This document shows positions 1 through 13,139 of a stretch of DNA of 64,000 nucleotides, piece after piece. Every line of letters begins with the position of its first letter. The stretch's first letter is position 1. The position numbers were made by a program, and so were the translations under genes. The DNA is from Acorus gramineus (taxonomy: Eukaryota > Streptophyta > Magnoliopsida > Acorales > Acoraceae): contig CM060856.1 in NCBI GenBank assembly GCA_030737835.1, positions 12,304,777-12,368,776 of the forward strand, read 5' to 3'. The notes beneath the pieces were generated by a model, which was not told the DNA's origin, did no database searches, and saw nothing but the letters and a program-made list of their open reading frames with translations.

Positions 1-65
1 TATATAGATGAGCATAATAGCAATAAATGATCAAATATAAGTTTCAAAAAGTTAATTATGCTGAC

Positions 66-2554
66 CTCCATTGGTAGATAGTTTGGTCTCTGAGTATTTC
101 CTACTTGAAGGCAAGGCAGATTGGTGTATTGAATAACAAATCCATAAGTCTCGTGGAAATACTCAACAACAGATTTCATCGTGCCAGCAGTATCAACAGG
201 AAAACTGAAAACATAAAATCTAGTAAGAAACAATGACATACAAAACCACAAAACGACAATAAAATTGTTAAAATAGCATATGGTGGTTACGTCAATTCTC
301 TTGTTGCCTGAGATGTTAAACCAGATATGCGATATTTTCTGCGCATATTTCCGCGATGTGTGACCTCAACCTTGACACCCCGAAGAGCTTTCTTAATCTG
401 CAAATTTTCCACAGCAGACCAACGAAACCACAGAGGATTAGGATAAGGTACTACAATGTGTTAAAAGTTGATATATGATGAGCCCTTGGTATCAGCAAAA
501 CAAAAATTCAGCTCAGGCTGCAATTAGAGAACATTCTACTATTTAAAAACCCAAGGCACAGAGAAGATCAATTACCAAGTGCCAACTGAATTATATACTA
601 TCATAAGTTTGAGAGAAAAAAACACTACCATATTTCCCCGTAATTTTTTTATTATAACTACATATGACACCAGAATAATTCTACAGGAGACATAAAATAG
701 CAAACATAACCAAACCTTAACACGATCAGCGTCGGACATTCTAGCTGTGACATCCCTGTTCAAAAGCTGAGAAACAAACTCGATGACCGGCAATGGCTCA
801 ATGAATGCGGTGGATGACATATCTGCAATTATTCGAACACATTTTGAGAAAAAATAAACATGAGAAATTACAATTCAGCACTCCACCCACCTATATTTCA
901 GTTTACAAATATGGAAGGAAATATACATTCCACAAACTACATGCTCAACAGTCTCAGGAGTTCACTGAACAACCTCAACACAACATGTTTGAGATATCAG
1001 AATCTAATCAAGCATAATTCAAAGGACAGATAAAGAACAATACCTATATTCAGAGACAGTCCCATTTGAGTGGGACGAATACTTTGATAGAATCCACGCC
1101 AGCTCTCTAATCCTTCGCCAAGTGATTGTCTATGGCCTAAATGAGGAGAATAAAATGAGCGACCCACAGGAGAGTACCTGCAACAATACATCCAACATAT
1201 CAAACACTTTGATGCACTAAAATATTAATACAGCACAAAATTTAAAAATACTCGTATTGTAAAACATACAAGAAAATAAATCAAAGCATTTCACCTTGCA
1301 GTGGGCAATTCACGAAGAACTATATCAAGAACCTGTAAAGCTTCTTGAGGAGCATCTGCCTGCTTCCCAGCCAAGAACAACTCCAAGTGATGCAGATCTG
1401 CTCGAGCTGCTAACTTGATAACAACTCGAAATTGCCTCTCCCTCCTGTAGAGAAAAATAAATTGAATTGCCCCAAAAGAGGAAGAACCGTGAATGCATCA
1501 GTGTATATCAATAGGTTACCTGGGCCCACCAGAACCATCATCCTCATCAACAAGACTGATGACAAACTCCTTCGAAGTGAAAGGCATTGCACCTGCCGTG
1601 TAGAGGCTCTTTCTTCCATCATAAGCTGGGAGGCGTCCACCTAGATGAGACTCCTTATACAGCCTCACCAGTTGCTCCATCACAGCACGATTCACTCCTC
1701 GTGAGGTGACTTCAGGAGTAATAGAGACCTGAACAAACATGAATCAATGGTTAGACAACTCTGCTAAAACACAAGGCAGGCGAAGAAAAAGAATAATCTG
1801 AAAGACTTACATCATATTGGTGAAGGTCTTTGTCTGGTAACTCAGCAAAGAAGTGGTTCGCCTTCACAACACATCTTACACCAGTACTGCCCTTCCCAGG
1901 GCGCAGTGGAAACCTCAGTGACTTGCTTGATGGGGCCACTGGGACAATCTGCTGACTTGAGGGCACAGCAGAGGATGATGAAGCCGTCCCACCTTCAGAC
2001 TGTACAGACATCTTCTCGAACTGCTGGACCAGCGGAGAATAACTAGGTTCTGGAGGGGAACCAGAGGATGGACCAGCTTGCTGTGGTGACAAAGGCATAG
2101 GTGGAGCAGCTTGATATGGTAATTGTGTTGCTTGGTGCAGCTCGGGGTCAAATGGCCTGGGTGGACCAGCAGGATAGGAACTACCGCGTCCACCACCACC
2201 ACGTCCACGCTGGGGTGGCACTCCACCACGGGGCTGGTATCCTCCTGGCCCACGGGCCATATATTCAGGTTGAGGGTAGGATGGTTCAGGAGCCATGCCA
2301 CCACGAGGCTGAGTCCCCCCTCCCCGCCCTACCTGTTGATAGTACCCAGCAGGGCCACCACGACCCCCTTGCTGAGGATAAGGGCCAGATGGACCCCATC
2401 CCCTCCCACCACCGCCTCCTCCACCCTGTTGTGAAGGTGCCATCCTCTCTTGAGGGCGTTGCTGGGCCCCTCCACGACCACCACTGCTGCCTCCACCAGA
2501 CTCCTGGGATGCAGAGCCCTCACTAGAGCCATCAGTTCTCTTCTTCCTCACCAT
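66..2554 (-). CDS. AGO1: ARGONAUTE1-like protein, 5' part (partial at window edge)
   Basis: AGO proteins bind small RNAs and slice or repress complementary mRNAs; AGO1 is the main miRNA effector in plants. Seven coding exons read as one frame: 2554-1811, 1728-1520, 1444-1295, 1177-1044, 822-716, 397-291 and 204-66, each with GT donor and AG acceptor. Exon 1 begins MVRKKRTDG and has the Gly/Arg/Gln/Pro-rich tail typical of AGO1 (RGG-like repeats), then the ArgoN start ([23 protein letters not shown]). Later exons give ArgoL1 ([20 protein letters not shown]) and the beginning of PAZ ([19 protein letters not shown], then [11 protein letters not shown]). The MID and PIWI domains lie outside the window to the left. 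The start ATG sits 8 nt after an acceptor, so the 5' UTR is interrupted by an intron. The AGO1 assignment rather than AGO5/AGO10 rests on the N-terminus and the miR168 site. Confidence 0.95.
2128..2148 (-). promoter_or_regulatory. miR168 target site in AGO1 coding exon 1
   Basis: The plus strand here matches mature miR168 (from memory) at 17 of 21 positions, including an unbroken run at miRNA positions 3-13 that spans the cleavage position. Mismatches fall at positions 2, 14, 20 and 21. On the mRNA strand the site encodes the peptide PELHQA, the same place where other plant AGO1 mRNAs carry the site. It gives the known feedback loop in which AGO1 loaded with miR168 limits its own mRNA. Confidence 0.9.
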
Positions 2555-4285
2555 GATTGCAACTGAAAAAAAGTAAAGGACAAAAAAAAATGAACAAGGT
2601 TACATCCACAAGAAGTTAGTTCGACAAACAAACACAAGACTCATGATGAATGAGGGAACCTCCAAATAAATTATGGGTGAGATGAGATTTTTGCTTAAAA
2701 TAAAAACGGGCAAAAGATAGGGGAAAAGGCCGCATCATGTCATGCAAAAGCATAATTGGTCATATTTCACACAAATAACAAGTACAAAAACATGCAAACC
2801 AGGAAGAAGATGAGGGCGTAACCAGGAAATACAGAGTCCAAAATTCAGCAAACAAGATACAGAAGCCAGTGTTTTGGAATAAATAAACTAGGTAAGTGAA
2901 TGTCAACTCATTACAGAGAAAATGCAAAACAATATGTACGGAATGATTCATATCAAAGACTTTATGAATCCAAAATGCAGAACAAACACCACGTTTACCA
3001 ACCCAAGAAAAAAACGTCTCATAAACACAAGTCAGGTCTACCCGTTTGACTGCAAAACAATGGTGATGAACATAAATATATGAACAGACAAACCAATAAA
3101 TTTGTCTTCACTCGAACACTAGACGAGGTAGTAAATAAGATAGATGGAATAACAATCCATAGGCAAAAATTCAAACCAGAAGCTTATGGTGGTTACAAAA
3201 ATAGAATCCATTTTTTTAAATAAAATAAAAACAGTCTCAGAATACACAAATAAACTCAAGTCAAAGAAAAATCTCACACACACAGGTAATCCCAACATAA
3301 AAAAACATGGACGAATCAGAGGCAGGAAATATTGAGATTCTACAAAAGCGGCATTGCAAAAGACGCAAAAACAAGAGGCTCAAGAACAAAATTGAAGATT
3401 CAGAAAAATATATACCGTGAAAGATAGAGAGAGAATTCTGTCACCGTTGAAAACATAGATTGACCGTATAATGATTTAAAAAACCGTCAATGACTGGATT
3501 CATCGATCTAGGGCAAAAACAGAGACCACAGCTTCAAAGTTCAAAAGGGGAAAGTAATGAACAATAAAACAAAACACTGGTCACGAAACCCTAAATGTGA
3601 GTTGTTCAGTAAACCTGATCATCATCCATCGAAAGGTAAAAAAAGGTATAACTGAAGGTAGAAAACGAATCATCAGAAGATTGATCAGATCTCGAAAATG
3701 AACCACCATTTCAACAGAAAACAACGAAAATCTTCACAAAAACGAAGAGACGAAACAGAAATCCAGATCTAACACCTTCTAAAGCAAATCCATCAAAACT
3801 TCCTCAAAATGAGGAAAAAAAAACATCTAGATCCCAGCCGACGACACCGGGATTCAAGCAAAAAAAAAAACACGCAAACACAAACACAAACCGTACCCTA
3901 GATTCAACAAAAAACACAGACGAAAAAACAAACGGACAAATCACTCCATCGAAAAAATCACCAAAACCAAACACTTCCTCCGACAAACGTCGTATAAAAC
4001 CAGATAGGATTCACAAAAAAACTTTCCAGAAAGGAAAAAAACGATGAGAACAAAACACGATCGCGCGAACAGGAGATGAAACCAGAACCAAAACCGCTTT
4101 ACCGTGAGCTAAAACCACGAATCAGAGGCCGTAAAACCGCTATTCGCCCTCTGAAAACCACAACAACAACCCTCTCTCTCCCTCTCTCTCTCTGGCAAGT
4201 TCTATGAGGACTACCAAAAACAAAAGTAGAGAAGAAAAAAAAAAAAGCCTAGAATAAATAAATTAAAAATAAAAAAAAAACAAAA
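2555..4285 (-). other. AGO1 5' UTR with a probable long leader intron
   Basis: An AG acceptor on the minus strand at 2565-2563 leaves an 8-nt UTR piece before the ATG at 2554. A matching donor (minus-strand CACG then GTAAAG) is present at 4103/4102, giving a leader intron of about 1.54 kb. The upstream exon would then hold the GA-rich leader seen as CT repeats on the plus strand at 4173-4195. A second possible donor lies near 3416. The acceptor is clear from sequence; the donor choice and the transcription start are inferred. Confidence 0.5.
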
Positions 4286-4312
4286 CAAAAGTAAAAGCGA
4301 TAGAGCCCGAGC

Positions 4313-4489
4313 ATTTAAAGTGGGGGAAGTGGAGTGCCATGAAAACGACAAATCCCGCTCCGAAAATCCAAATGATCCGACCCGGAAACTGACGTGGCAA
4401 AACCGAGCGATCTCACTTGCTGCGGTCCTCCTGACGTGGAACGTGCCAGGCTGTCTTCGGCTGGGTCCCACGCCCAAAACCATGATTGG
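4313..4489 (-). promoter_or_regulatory. AGO1 proximal promoter elements
   Basis: Read on the AGO1 strand, this stretch has a CCAAT box (4489-4485), two copies of CCACGTCA (4439-4432 and 4397-4390; TGACGTGG on the plus strand), which are ACGT-core bZIP-type sites, and a TATA-like TTTAAAT (4319-4313). The block is much richer in GC than its surroundings. The motifs are seen directly; activity is inferred. Confidence 0.45.
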
Positions 4490-4599
4490 CTACAGCCCCC
4501 TCTCGATATACGTGGAGGCTGTGGATTAATTTTATTAATCCAACACGACTTTTTTGTTTTTACAATTTTTTTTTTTTACCCTTCTTTAATGACCCAGGT

Positions 4600-7259
4600 A
4601 TACTTTTAACAAAGATCGCGACCACGCTTTCGGTAATTAGATGCCAAGTGGACTTTTTCGTCATTATACCGTTTGGTAGATCAGACGGCTGTGATTCCGT
4701 TGATAAAAGTGTCAAACATAATGGCAACGGTGGGTTTTTTTTATAATTGGATTTTATGTTTTTCCAAATAGCCCCTCGTAATACATGGATTAAGTTCAGA
4801 ATTTGTGTTTGAAATCCGATACAACTAGGTAATCTGATCTGAATCATGTTATTAGGATTTAGGATATACAAAAAGAAAAATGAATTCCTATAGCACTCAA
4901 AACCTAGTTGTTAACCCTCCCTTTTTCTTTCCATTCATGAACGTTTTTTCAATAAAAGTCTCAAAACACATAAAATATGAGAAAACAATGTTTCTTTATC
5001 ACGGTTTGTGTTGGCAAACACAGAGCCTCGATCCCAAACAAGCGAAAATATTTGATGAGATTTTATTTTTTTTCTTTTTTTTCAACATACAAATTAAAAA
5101 ATTTATTTATTGAGTTTTATATGCAAATCTAATCAGATAAACTATTTGTGATACGTATTCTTAAAATATTTTGATGAATTTTCATATATTAAATATATAA
5201 TGGATGTTAAGATTATTTTTATTTTATAATTTTTGAGAATTTAGTAGTTTTTTATTAGAAAGTTCATAGTTCTTTTAGAAATATAATTATTTTCATGTTA
5301 AAATAAGTTGTTTTGTCATGTATATAGATTTACTCGATTTCAGGCAGCGTTTCATTGTATGATTGGACAATTTTTACGTTTTCAAAAAGCTGTTTCTGTA
5401 ATAGTGTAATCAAACAAAAAAAACTGTGGCAGTTTCTTGCATACATATTTCAGACAAATAATATCCAAAAGCCCGTTTTTTGAAAGTTGGGAGGGCAACT
5501 TCTTGCATAATCAATTCTAAACCCAGTGTTTGTAGAAAATTAGCTTTGTAATCTCGCTACTAAATGCTACCTAAATCACCTTTTAAATAGGTTGGACAGA
5601 GAGGGTATGGAGTTCAAGATGTAAATAAAAAATGAGGCTTATATAAAATTTAAGTTGAGATGCAACCGATCAAATATTACAACCATTAGGAAACACGTTT
5701 GCACATGCTTTAGTTTTTTTTAAAACACAAAAACTGGAGACGTTCTCATAAAAAATAAGTTTTATTAAAAAGTTATTTTGCAACTTTCAGAACAAAAATA
5801 ATACTTTTTAAAAAGTATAGAAAATGAGCTTTCTAGAAATCAAATTTATTTAAGCTAACTTATTCAAAATCATATTTTTTTCAATGCATTTCTTAACGCA
5901 CATTGGTAAGGTAAAATCTGGATTTTATCAAACTTGACCCAATAACTTCCCTCATGCCACAATGCCACGTTACTAAAATGGTGACCATGCTTTGGCGGGC
6001 AAGAAACGATGTAATCTTTATTGGGGCGGCATTTTATTTCGAGAACCTCTAGGAGTCTACGATTCATTTCATTAAGAAATGGGACACATGTCTGTGCGAA
6101 GCTTCGAGTATCATAATCGAGGAGAACGCGTTACACATTGCGGAGTAGTATGGGTCCCTCAGAGGAGACGGGTTAGAAATCTTTTCACTCGCCGATGGTA
6201 GGGTATGCATTACTACTCTCGGAATGAGGGGCATAGGGTCTAGAGAGTTAATTTTCATTGGTTTTTTCTGTTTTATTTGCTCTCTTTTAAACGATGTTAT
6301 TCTTCTCATTTTCTTATCTTATTTGATCATGTTCTTTTTTATTACAGAAATAAAAAATGATTACATTTAAAAGAAAAAAAAAAAATTGTGACCATGCTCT
6401 GAAATTAAATTGGAGCGACGTGGCTGACCTTCTAGTGGGGGAAAATAAAATGTTATCACAAAGTTGGATTGCACGATTATGGGGGTTTGTGAAACAACGG
6501 GAAATATGAGGTGACATGACAGGCATATAAAGGCAGGAGGTAGTGGAGGGTGCGTTAGTGGACGGTGCGTAGATCGAACACTCCGAGCCAATCAGGTGAA
6601 CCAGGACTCTCTTTTGGTTGTTTTTTTTTGTTCTTTTTTGGATGATAAGGTGACGTTGGAGTGAAACATGAAAGCATTAGATCTTGACCTTTGATATCAT
6701 GGACTCGCACTTAATAATAGCGGAATAATGAATGCATTGGAAGATATGTTCATGCATTTTTTAGGTTTTTAGTGGTAGAAACAGAGAGTTGATTTTACCT
6801 GGGGATGCGGGGTCCTCCATGCTTTTTTCAATCTGAGGCAGAATGTGGTTGGGGTGAGGAGGGACTGGGAGTATTGGTTATGTGTGGATGTGAAACGGTC
6901 TATCTAGATGGGAAAGGGCTTATTTATAAGAACACGAGGGTTAGTTTGATAATAAATAAGCGTGGGGATAAATGGGAGGAGAACAATTTGTCTTGTTGTT
7001 TTTTTTATAAAAAAAAATCAAATAAAGTGTAGGCAATTATCCGTTTTTTTAAATGGAAATTGAAATTTTTTTTGTGAAATAATATTTATCTATGTTTTTT
7101 TTTTCTTAATTTTAAAAAATGTGAACATTGACAAAATTAATGGATTTTTTTCATCCTCTACGATCTGTATAACTTATCATCAAAACTTTTTACAACTTTC
7201 CAAACCATCCCTTGATATTCTGGGATATTTATTTATCTTGTTTTTGGTTATATGATGAA
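4600..7259. other. AT-rich intergenic DNA
   Basis: No gene is recognised. Apart from one small MITE (5343-5571) the stretch is AT-rich with homopolymer runs. Short open frames around 5870-6600 show no known domain and no splice structure. Confidence 0.6.
5343..5571. mobile_element. Small MITE, family 1 (copy a)
   Basis: A 229-bp element whose ends are imperfect inverted repeats (left GGCAGCGTTTCATTG, right end reversed GGTAGCATTTAGTAGCG). A related copy with the same ends and similar interior lies at 28404-28630. No clean target-site duplication could be seen, so the superfamily is left open. Confidence 0.6.
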
Positions 7260-8030
7260 ACAAGAGCAAGAATGAAATTATTTTTGAAGGACCATACTTG
7301 CTGTTAATGTTGTAGTATTATGTGTTTATTTCAATATTTTTTAAAAATATAAATAATAGTAAAAGTGATAAATTATTCTTGAAGAACCAGATGATAAGAG
7401 TCTGATTCCTCTATGTTATGAATCAATAAAGAATCATCACATAAGCGATAAAATAATACTTAATGAATTATCTACATTTTAAGCCGTATTCATGAAATTG
7501 ATTTTGAAGGAAAGTACTTGCCGTTAATGTTGTAATAGCATGTGTTTATTTTAATATTTTGTATCATTTGTATCATATTTTTTATTTAAAAATAATAATA
7601 ATAAAAGTATAAGTGATAAATTGTTCTTGAAGGACCACATCATGAGAATCCGATTCCTCTGTATTGGGAATCAATAAAGAATCATCACATAAGAGATAAA
7701 AATAATATTTTTGATGAATTGTCTACCATTTAAGCCATATTTATGAAATAGAACTTGAAGGACCACATTTGTCGTAAAATGTTTTAATATCATTTGTTTA
7801 TTTTAATATTTTTGTATCATTTGTATCATACTTTTTATTTTAAAAAAAAGATAAAAAAAAGTAAGAGTAACAAATTATTTTTGAAGAACAATATCACGAG
7901 AATATGATTCCTTTATATAGGAAATCCCAAAAAAAAAAACCGCATAAGTGATAAAATAATAATTTTAATAAATTGCCTATATTTTAACTCATATTTATGA
8001 AAAATATCAAGGGTGTATTAGTTAAATCAT
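7260..8030. repeat. Degenerate tandem array, about 220-250 bp units
   Basis: Three consecutive related units begin near 7273, 7493 and 7746. Each opens with a version of GAAATTGATTTTGAAGGACC, followed by TGTTTATTTTAATATTTT, a run of AT, then GATTCCTCTATGTT...AATCAATAAAGAATCATCAC-like sequence. More decayed pieces of the same unit appear up to about 8500. No coding potential. Confidence 0.6.
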
Positions 8031-10446
8031 ATTTTTTACCGTCTACGTGATGGATTGTGATTGATTGTTACAAATTAATATGAAAATATTGTAACTCTAA
8101 CATGGGAATTTCCATCACATCACAATAGATGTGGAAAGCTATATGTACATATATAAGGACGTCATTCAAATTATTTTGAAAACATTTATTTTGACCTTAT
8201 GATATCATGTGAATCCAATTATTCTAATATTCCTATAAACATCAATACAAAAAAAAAAAAGATAATAAAAATAAGAGTGAGAAATTATTCTTGAGATGTC
8301 ACTTACATGATAAATGTGAGAAGCAGAACAAATATGAAAAGATATAATTGGTGTTTGTTTTTCTTAAGAAAAAAATCATGTATGATATCGAGGGGCCAGA
8401 ATTATGAAAAAAAAAGAAGAAGTAAAAATAATTATTTGGGGACCACATTCACTATAAATGTGAATAGCAAAGGACTTACAGGCTTTTTTAAAGAACATAC
8501 ATATATATAATATCATTTACATATATAATTAATTTATTTCGATATATCATGATATGATATCATCACCGAAAATAAGAAAAAAAAATAAAAGAAATAAATT
8601 GTTATTCAATAATTATATTCATATCAAATGCGATAAGCAAAACAAATATCAAAGGATCTTAGAGTATCACATATAGTGATTTATTGTTTTTACAACATAT
8701 CATTAACAAGATATAAATAAAAATAAAACTTGTTATGAGTGTATTGTAACAAAACAATTTGCATAGAGGATAATAAGATCAACTGCACATAATTTTAAAG
8801 AAAATGATAACGTTTATGCCCTTCCATAGTTGTCTTTATTCTCATATTTATACTGAATGTGACCTTTTACACAATAAATTCGCATTCTTTACTTTTCTTT
8901 TTGACACTATGTCCTATGATATCATGAGATCAATAGTGCATGTTTTGCTAAATAGTTTTTAGAAGCCTTTTTTTTCATATATATATAATTTATCACTCTT
9001 GTTTTTTTTTCTAATACCAATATGAATTCAGATAAATCCGTTCACACCATACTATAAGATTGGTGGTGCATGATTTTTTTTGCATTTATTTTATTATATC
9101 TCAACCCCCTGAGGTGCATGCATGACAAATAGAGTTGGATAGAAAGAAATGATTTAAAAAAATATATTTAATTATTTATTATTATAGTTGATAAATATTT
9201 TTCCTGATTCTAATGAAGTAAAAGTACACCTGTCATCCTACAAAAGTAGTTTTTTTTTTTGTTTTTTTAATTAAAAAGTTGAAAATAATGTTTTGTTTAA
9301 GCGGATCATATTTTTATATTAAAAAATTGTAACTAATTTTTTTAATTAAAATTACTTTTAAGAAGATATTTAAAAATATATTTGTGTTTTTATTTATTTA
9401 AAAAATAAATACAAATTCGAATGCATTTTCAAACGTTATCTTAACATGATCAAACTCCACTAATGTTCAACCTTTGGAACTTTAATACAGCCTTGGGAAC
9501 TCCTTTATCAATGTTTTTCCTCTCTTTCTAAACATTTTTTTTTCTTTCGGAAAAAGTAGGCCAGTAGTGGGTCCCGCCTTGAAGACGGAATCTTCCAACG
9601 CCGTTAGCCTGTCATGACGCGAGGGCCGTCACCAACCGTCCATCACCGAGTGATCCCCTGTTCCATCTTCATCCTACGGTGTAAATCGAGGAGACATGTG
9701 GGACCCAACGGTCATGGTCTGGTCCTGTTGGTTGACTGTTGGTCCTAAAAAAAAGAAAAAAGAAAAAACAAAGAGTGGGGCCCAGTACCCGCCACTAACT
9801 TCCCATCCGTACCGTCCGATTCGACAAACACCGTCCGAAGCTTCTCGAAACGCCCGTCAACGATCAGAAAATTTTGAACCGTCCGATTCAGGTGGATTTT
9901 CCAACCAAAAAACAAGGTTCACCGTGGATTGTACGCTTCGGTCGAGGTTAGTTTTGGACGGATGGTATCACGTGATAAGTCTGGGGACTTATCCCTGGAT
10001 TACTTTATCCAGGGAGGTTATCCCGTATAACGATGTCCTAATACACGTGCGTACGTCATCTTTGACTAGAGTAAACCCACGAATAGACATACATGATAAT
10101 AATAATTCGACTATAGATCGACAGAGACCTTGAAAAGAATAGTGTAATCTGTTTTTGTGTGTTTTGATAATGTGGGGGAAAATAAATGTATGATCGGCCC
10201 CCACCATGCAACATACACGCGTCATAAACAATGCAAAACATTGGTCCATGTTTACAACAAGCATTGACAAACTCAATATCAGAACTAGCTCTACAAACTC
10301 ATAAGATGACAATGACCAATAGTTTTTAACGTTTTAGAAAAAAAATCTTCTTTTAACGGTGGCATCCTATTTGATTGATCTCAATTGTCCTTGTATGATA
10401 AGATTCATTAATTTATATACTGTGGAGTTTGGTATGTACTGCACTT
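8031..10446. other. Intergenic DNA with a GC-richer block at 9560-10130
   Basis: AT-rich sequence with decayed repeat remnants to about 9500. The block 9560-10130 is higher in GC, has an open frame (9696-10133 plus) with no recognisable domain, and contains two adjacent short hairpins: GATAAGT/ACTTATC arms at 9974-9993 and TCCCTGGAT/ATCCAGGGA arms at 9992-10015. No gene is supported. Confidence 0.5.
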
Positions 10447-10781
10447 CTGATTGGATGCACATTTTGATGCGTTTTTATTTTTTGAAAAGTTAAAATTGTG
10501 CAATTAAATGGGACAGTTTTTTTACAGAATCGGAAGTTGGATTCCTTTTAATTTTTCCTTCCAAATCTGTGTTTTGAAAAGCTCAAAAACAACGTTTTTT
10601 TTTATTAAAATCGATTTTTTGAATTAAAAATCAATTTTTTTATCAAACATTAAATTCCTTTCCAATATTGATTCCTAAATTAAAAAAAAAAACATCCTAA
10701 AAAAATCAAGATCTAAAATCATCTTAAAAAATAACTTTATTTTAAAAATTACTTTTCAATCTGTGTTTTCAAATGTACCTT
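10447..10781. mobile_element. MITE, family 2 (copy a, reverse orientation)
   Basis: This segment matches 13675-14012 in reverse complement over nearly its whole length, including stretches around GGAAGTTGGATTCC and the end CTTTTCAATCTGTGTTTTCA. Ends are approximate and no exact target duplication was found. Confidence 0.55.
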
Positions 10782-11579
10782 TAAAAAAGAATCGACGGAA
10801 TTTTAAGACTTGAGAATGAATACGGTAAATATTAAAAGATAGGACGACGGCGTAGCAGAGTAGAGGGGGGTTATGTGTCAATGTGTGTCTGTGTGTTTTT
10901 TTTAATAGGGTTTTGGCAGGGCTTTGATGGAGACCATGCATTTGTGTGACAATATTTTATTGGGCTCACGGGCCACCACCCTTTATCTGTTATGTGGTTA
11001 ATCTTTCTTTGCAAGAAGTTGTTACATGAAAGATCATTTTGATGTTTATTTTTATTCTTTTGTAACATCTAAAAAAATTGTATTTAAAATTCTTTATTTT
11101 CATGTTTAATTCTAGATGTTATAGGATAAGTTCTTCTTTTTATGTTATCATATTTATCTAATAAAAAATATATTTAATTACTACAAATAATATATTTTTA
11201 CATGACATGGTTACATAAAGTTTTAAAAGCACTATGAATTAATGAAATATTTACATTTAATTATTATTTTTGAATAAAAGGTAAATGTTTGTTACTCGAT
11301 TTCATTATTGATCTCGAATTACAAATTCTGAAATAGATGAGAAAAGAGTGAGATAAAAGTCTATCTCCTAATAAAAATAAAAACAAAAGTATAAAGAGAA
11401 CATTTAATGAGATATATACATTTAATGAGAATGAGAATTACATATTTAATGAATTGTATATTTTTTAAGGAGGCATCCCTTCTCCATTTTGAAAGTTGAG
11501 AGGGTAATCTGAAGTATTCTTTATTTATGCATTAGAGTGAGTGATGGTGGCAACGATTTACTCGAAATAGATATTTACT
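10782..11579. other. AT-rich intergenic DNA
   Basis: No gene, RNA or intact repeat recognised. Short open frames at 10756-11068 overlap the end of the neighbouring MITE and show no domain. Confidence 0.5.
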
Positions 11580-12390
11580 AAGGAATCATGGATGACAATT
11601 CCAATTCGACCTACCAATTCAGCTATTGACAGATTGGCATAAGCAATTCTTCACTCACTCGGGTTCTAGATAATAAAGTTCTAATGGAAAAAATCAATCA
11701 TATTAATTTTTCATACTAAACCAGTTCTTGACATACTGACAAGAGCACAATCACATTAATTGACATAGGTAATAAATATCTCTTTACTCACGCAGAGTTT
11801 TCTAGATTAAAGTACTAATGGAAAAAATCAATCAATCATATTCACTGCACCTACTAAACCAGCGCTCTTGATGATTGGCATAATCACAATTTCATTACTC
11901 AGAAGGTTCTAGTCTCTTAGATCAAAGTCTTACAAGGAAAAATCAATCATATTAATTGAACCTGTCCAGTCACCTCTTAACATATTGGTATAGGTACCTT
12001 ATCTCCACTCAGTTGGAGAACTGAGTCCATCTATATTAAAGTCTTAATAGGAAAACCAATCACATTAATTTCATCTCTTGTCATATTGGCATATGCACTA
12101 TTTATTCACTCACTCAGAGGTTCCCAGTTCCTTGAATTAAAGCATTCATGGGAAAAAAAATCAATAATATAAAAATTGCACCTACCAAATCAACTCTTGA
12201 CATATTGTCATAGCTAGACACTGTATCTTTACTCACTTAGACGGACCTAAATTAAAGCCTAAATGGAGAAAACCTATTAAACCGCCTATCTCTTCGTTTA
12301 GTTAGAAGATCTGGATTAAAGTCTCAATGAAAAAAATCAATTATATTAATTGCATCAAACCACCTCTTGATAGATTGGTATAAACACATG
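11580..12390. repeat. Degenerate tandem array, about 110-125 bp units
   Basis: About seven diverged units, each containing versions of ACTCACTCAGAGGTTCTAG, then GATTAAAGTCTTAATGG, then AAAATCAATCATATTAATTG, then ACCACCTCTTGACATATTGG. A further unit lies at about 13040-13150 (same word order), so the array seems to be interrupted by unrelated AT-rich DNA at about 12400-13030. Confidence 0.7.
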
Positions 12391-13040
12391 GCTGACCGTG
12401 AGGGTAGACAGAGTAAGCAACCCGTCTAGGGCTCCACCCTAAATAAAACACCAAATCAAGGAAAAATAAAATTTAATAAAAATTACTAAATTTGAAACTT
12501 TACATTTAAATGTAATTTTTTTTTAAGACTGGTCAAGCTCTCCCATGTGTTTTAAGATTTTTTCCCTTTCTTCTCATTTCCCTTTATTTATTTATTTATA
12601 TTATCCTATTTTATAGGGATTTAGTTATATTGTTGGTAAATAAATTGATATTTTTTCCAACAAATTACCTGATAAGAATACATATTTGATGATTGAAGGT
12701 ATTTTTGTTGTTTTTTTTCAACAAATTAATAGATAAGAATATATCTCATGATTTAATGACTTTTTGTTATTTTTATTTCTTTTAGAGGATTTTATATTTA
12801 ATTTTTTATTTATTTTATGTTTGTTCTATTTTTTAAAAATATTTTAAATTCTTTTTTAGTTATTTTTAATTTTACTATTTTATTTTTTATTTTACATTTG
12901 ATTTTTTTTATCAATTTATTGTATACAAGTTTTTTTCTTGTAATAAAAATTTCAATATAAATGTATTGGGTTCTATTTTATTGGTTTGTCAAAGGCCTCA
13001 ATTTGACTAATCCGAGGGTCGGCCTGTATGGATACTGTCT
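12391..13040. other. AT-rich segment interrupting the tandem array
   Basis: Sequence unrelated to the array units that flank it. It is probably an insertion, but no terminal repeats or target duplication could be made out. Confidence 0.35.
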
Positions 13041-13139
13041 TTTGGGTCATTCAAAAAGGTTCTCCATGAAAAAAACCAGTCCTACTAATTACCTCCACCA
13101 AACCACCTCTGACAAAGACACCATCTCTTATCCTAGATT

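Noticed and set aside
2101..2526. 141-codon plus-strand frame opposite AGO1 exon 1
   Set aside because: Shadow frame of the GC-rich AGO1 N-terminus on the other strand.
5870..6309. Adjacent minus-strand frames that could form a two-part gene
   Set aside because: No known domain, no splice signals joining them, and AT-rich flanks without promoter features.
9696..10133. 145-codon open frame in the GC-richer block
   Set aside because: No domain, low-complexity lysine run, and stems of short hairpins inside; length can be explained by base composition.
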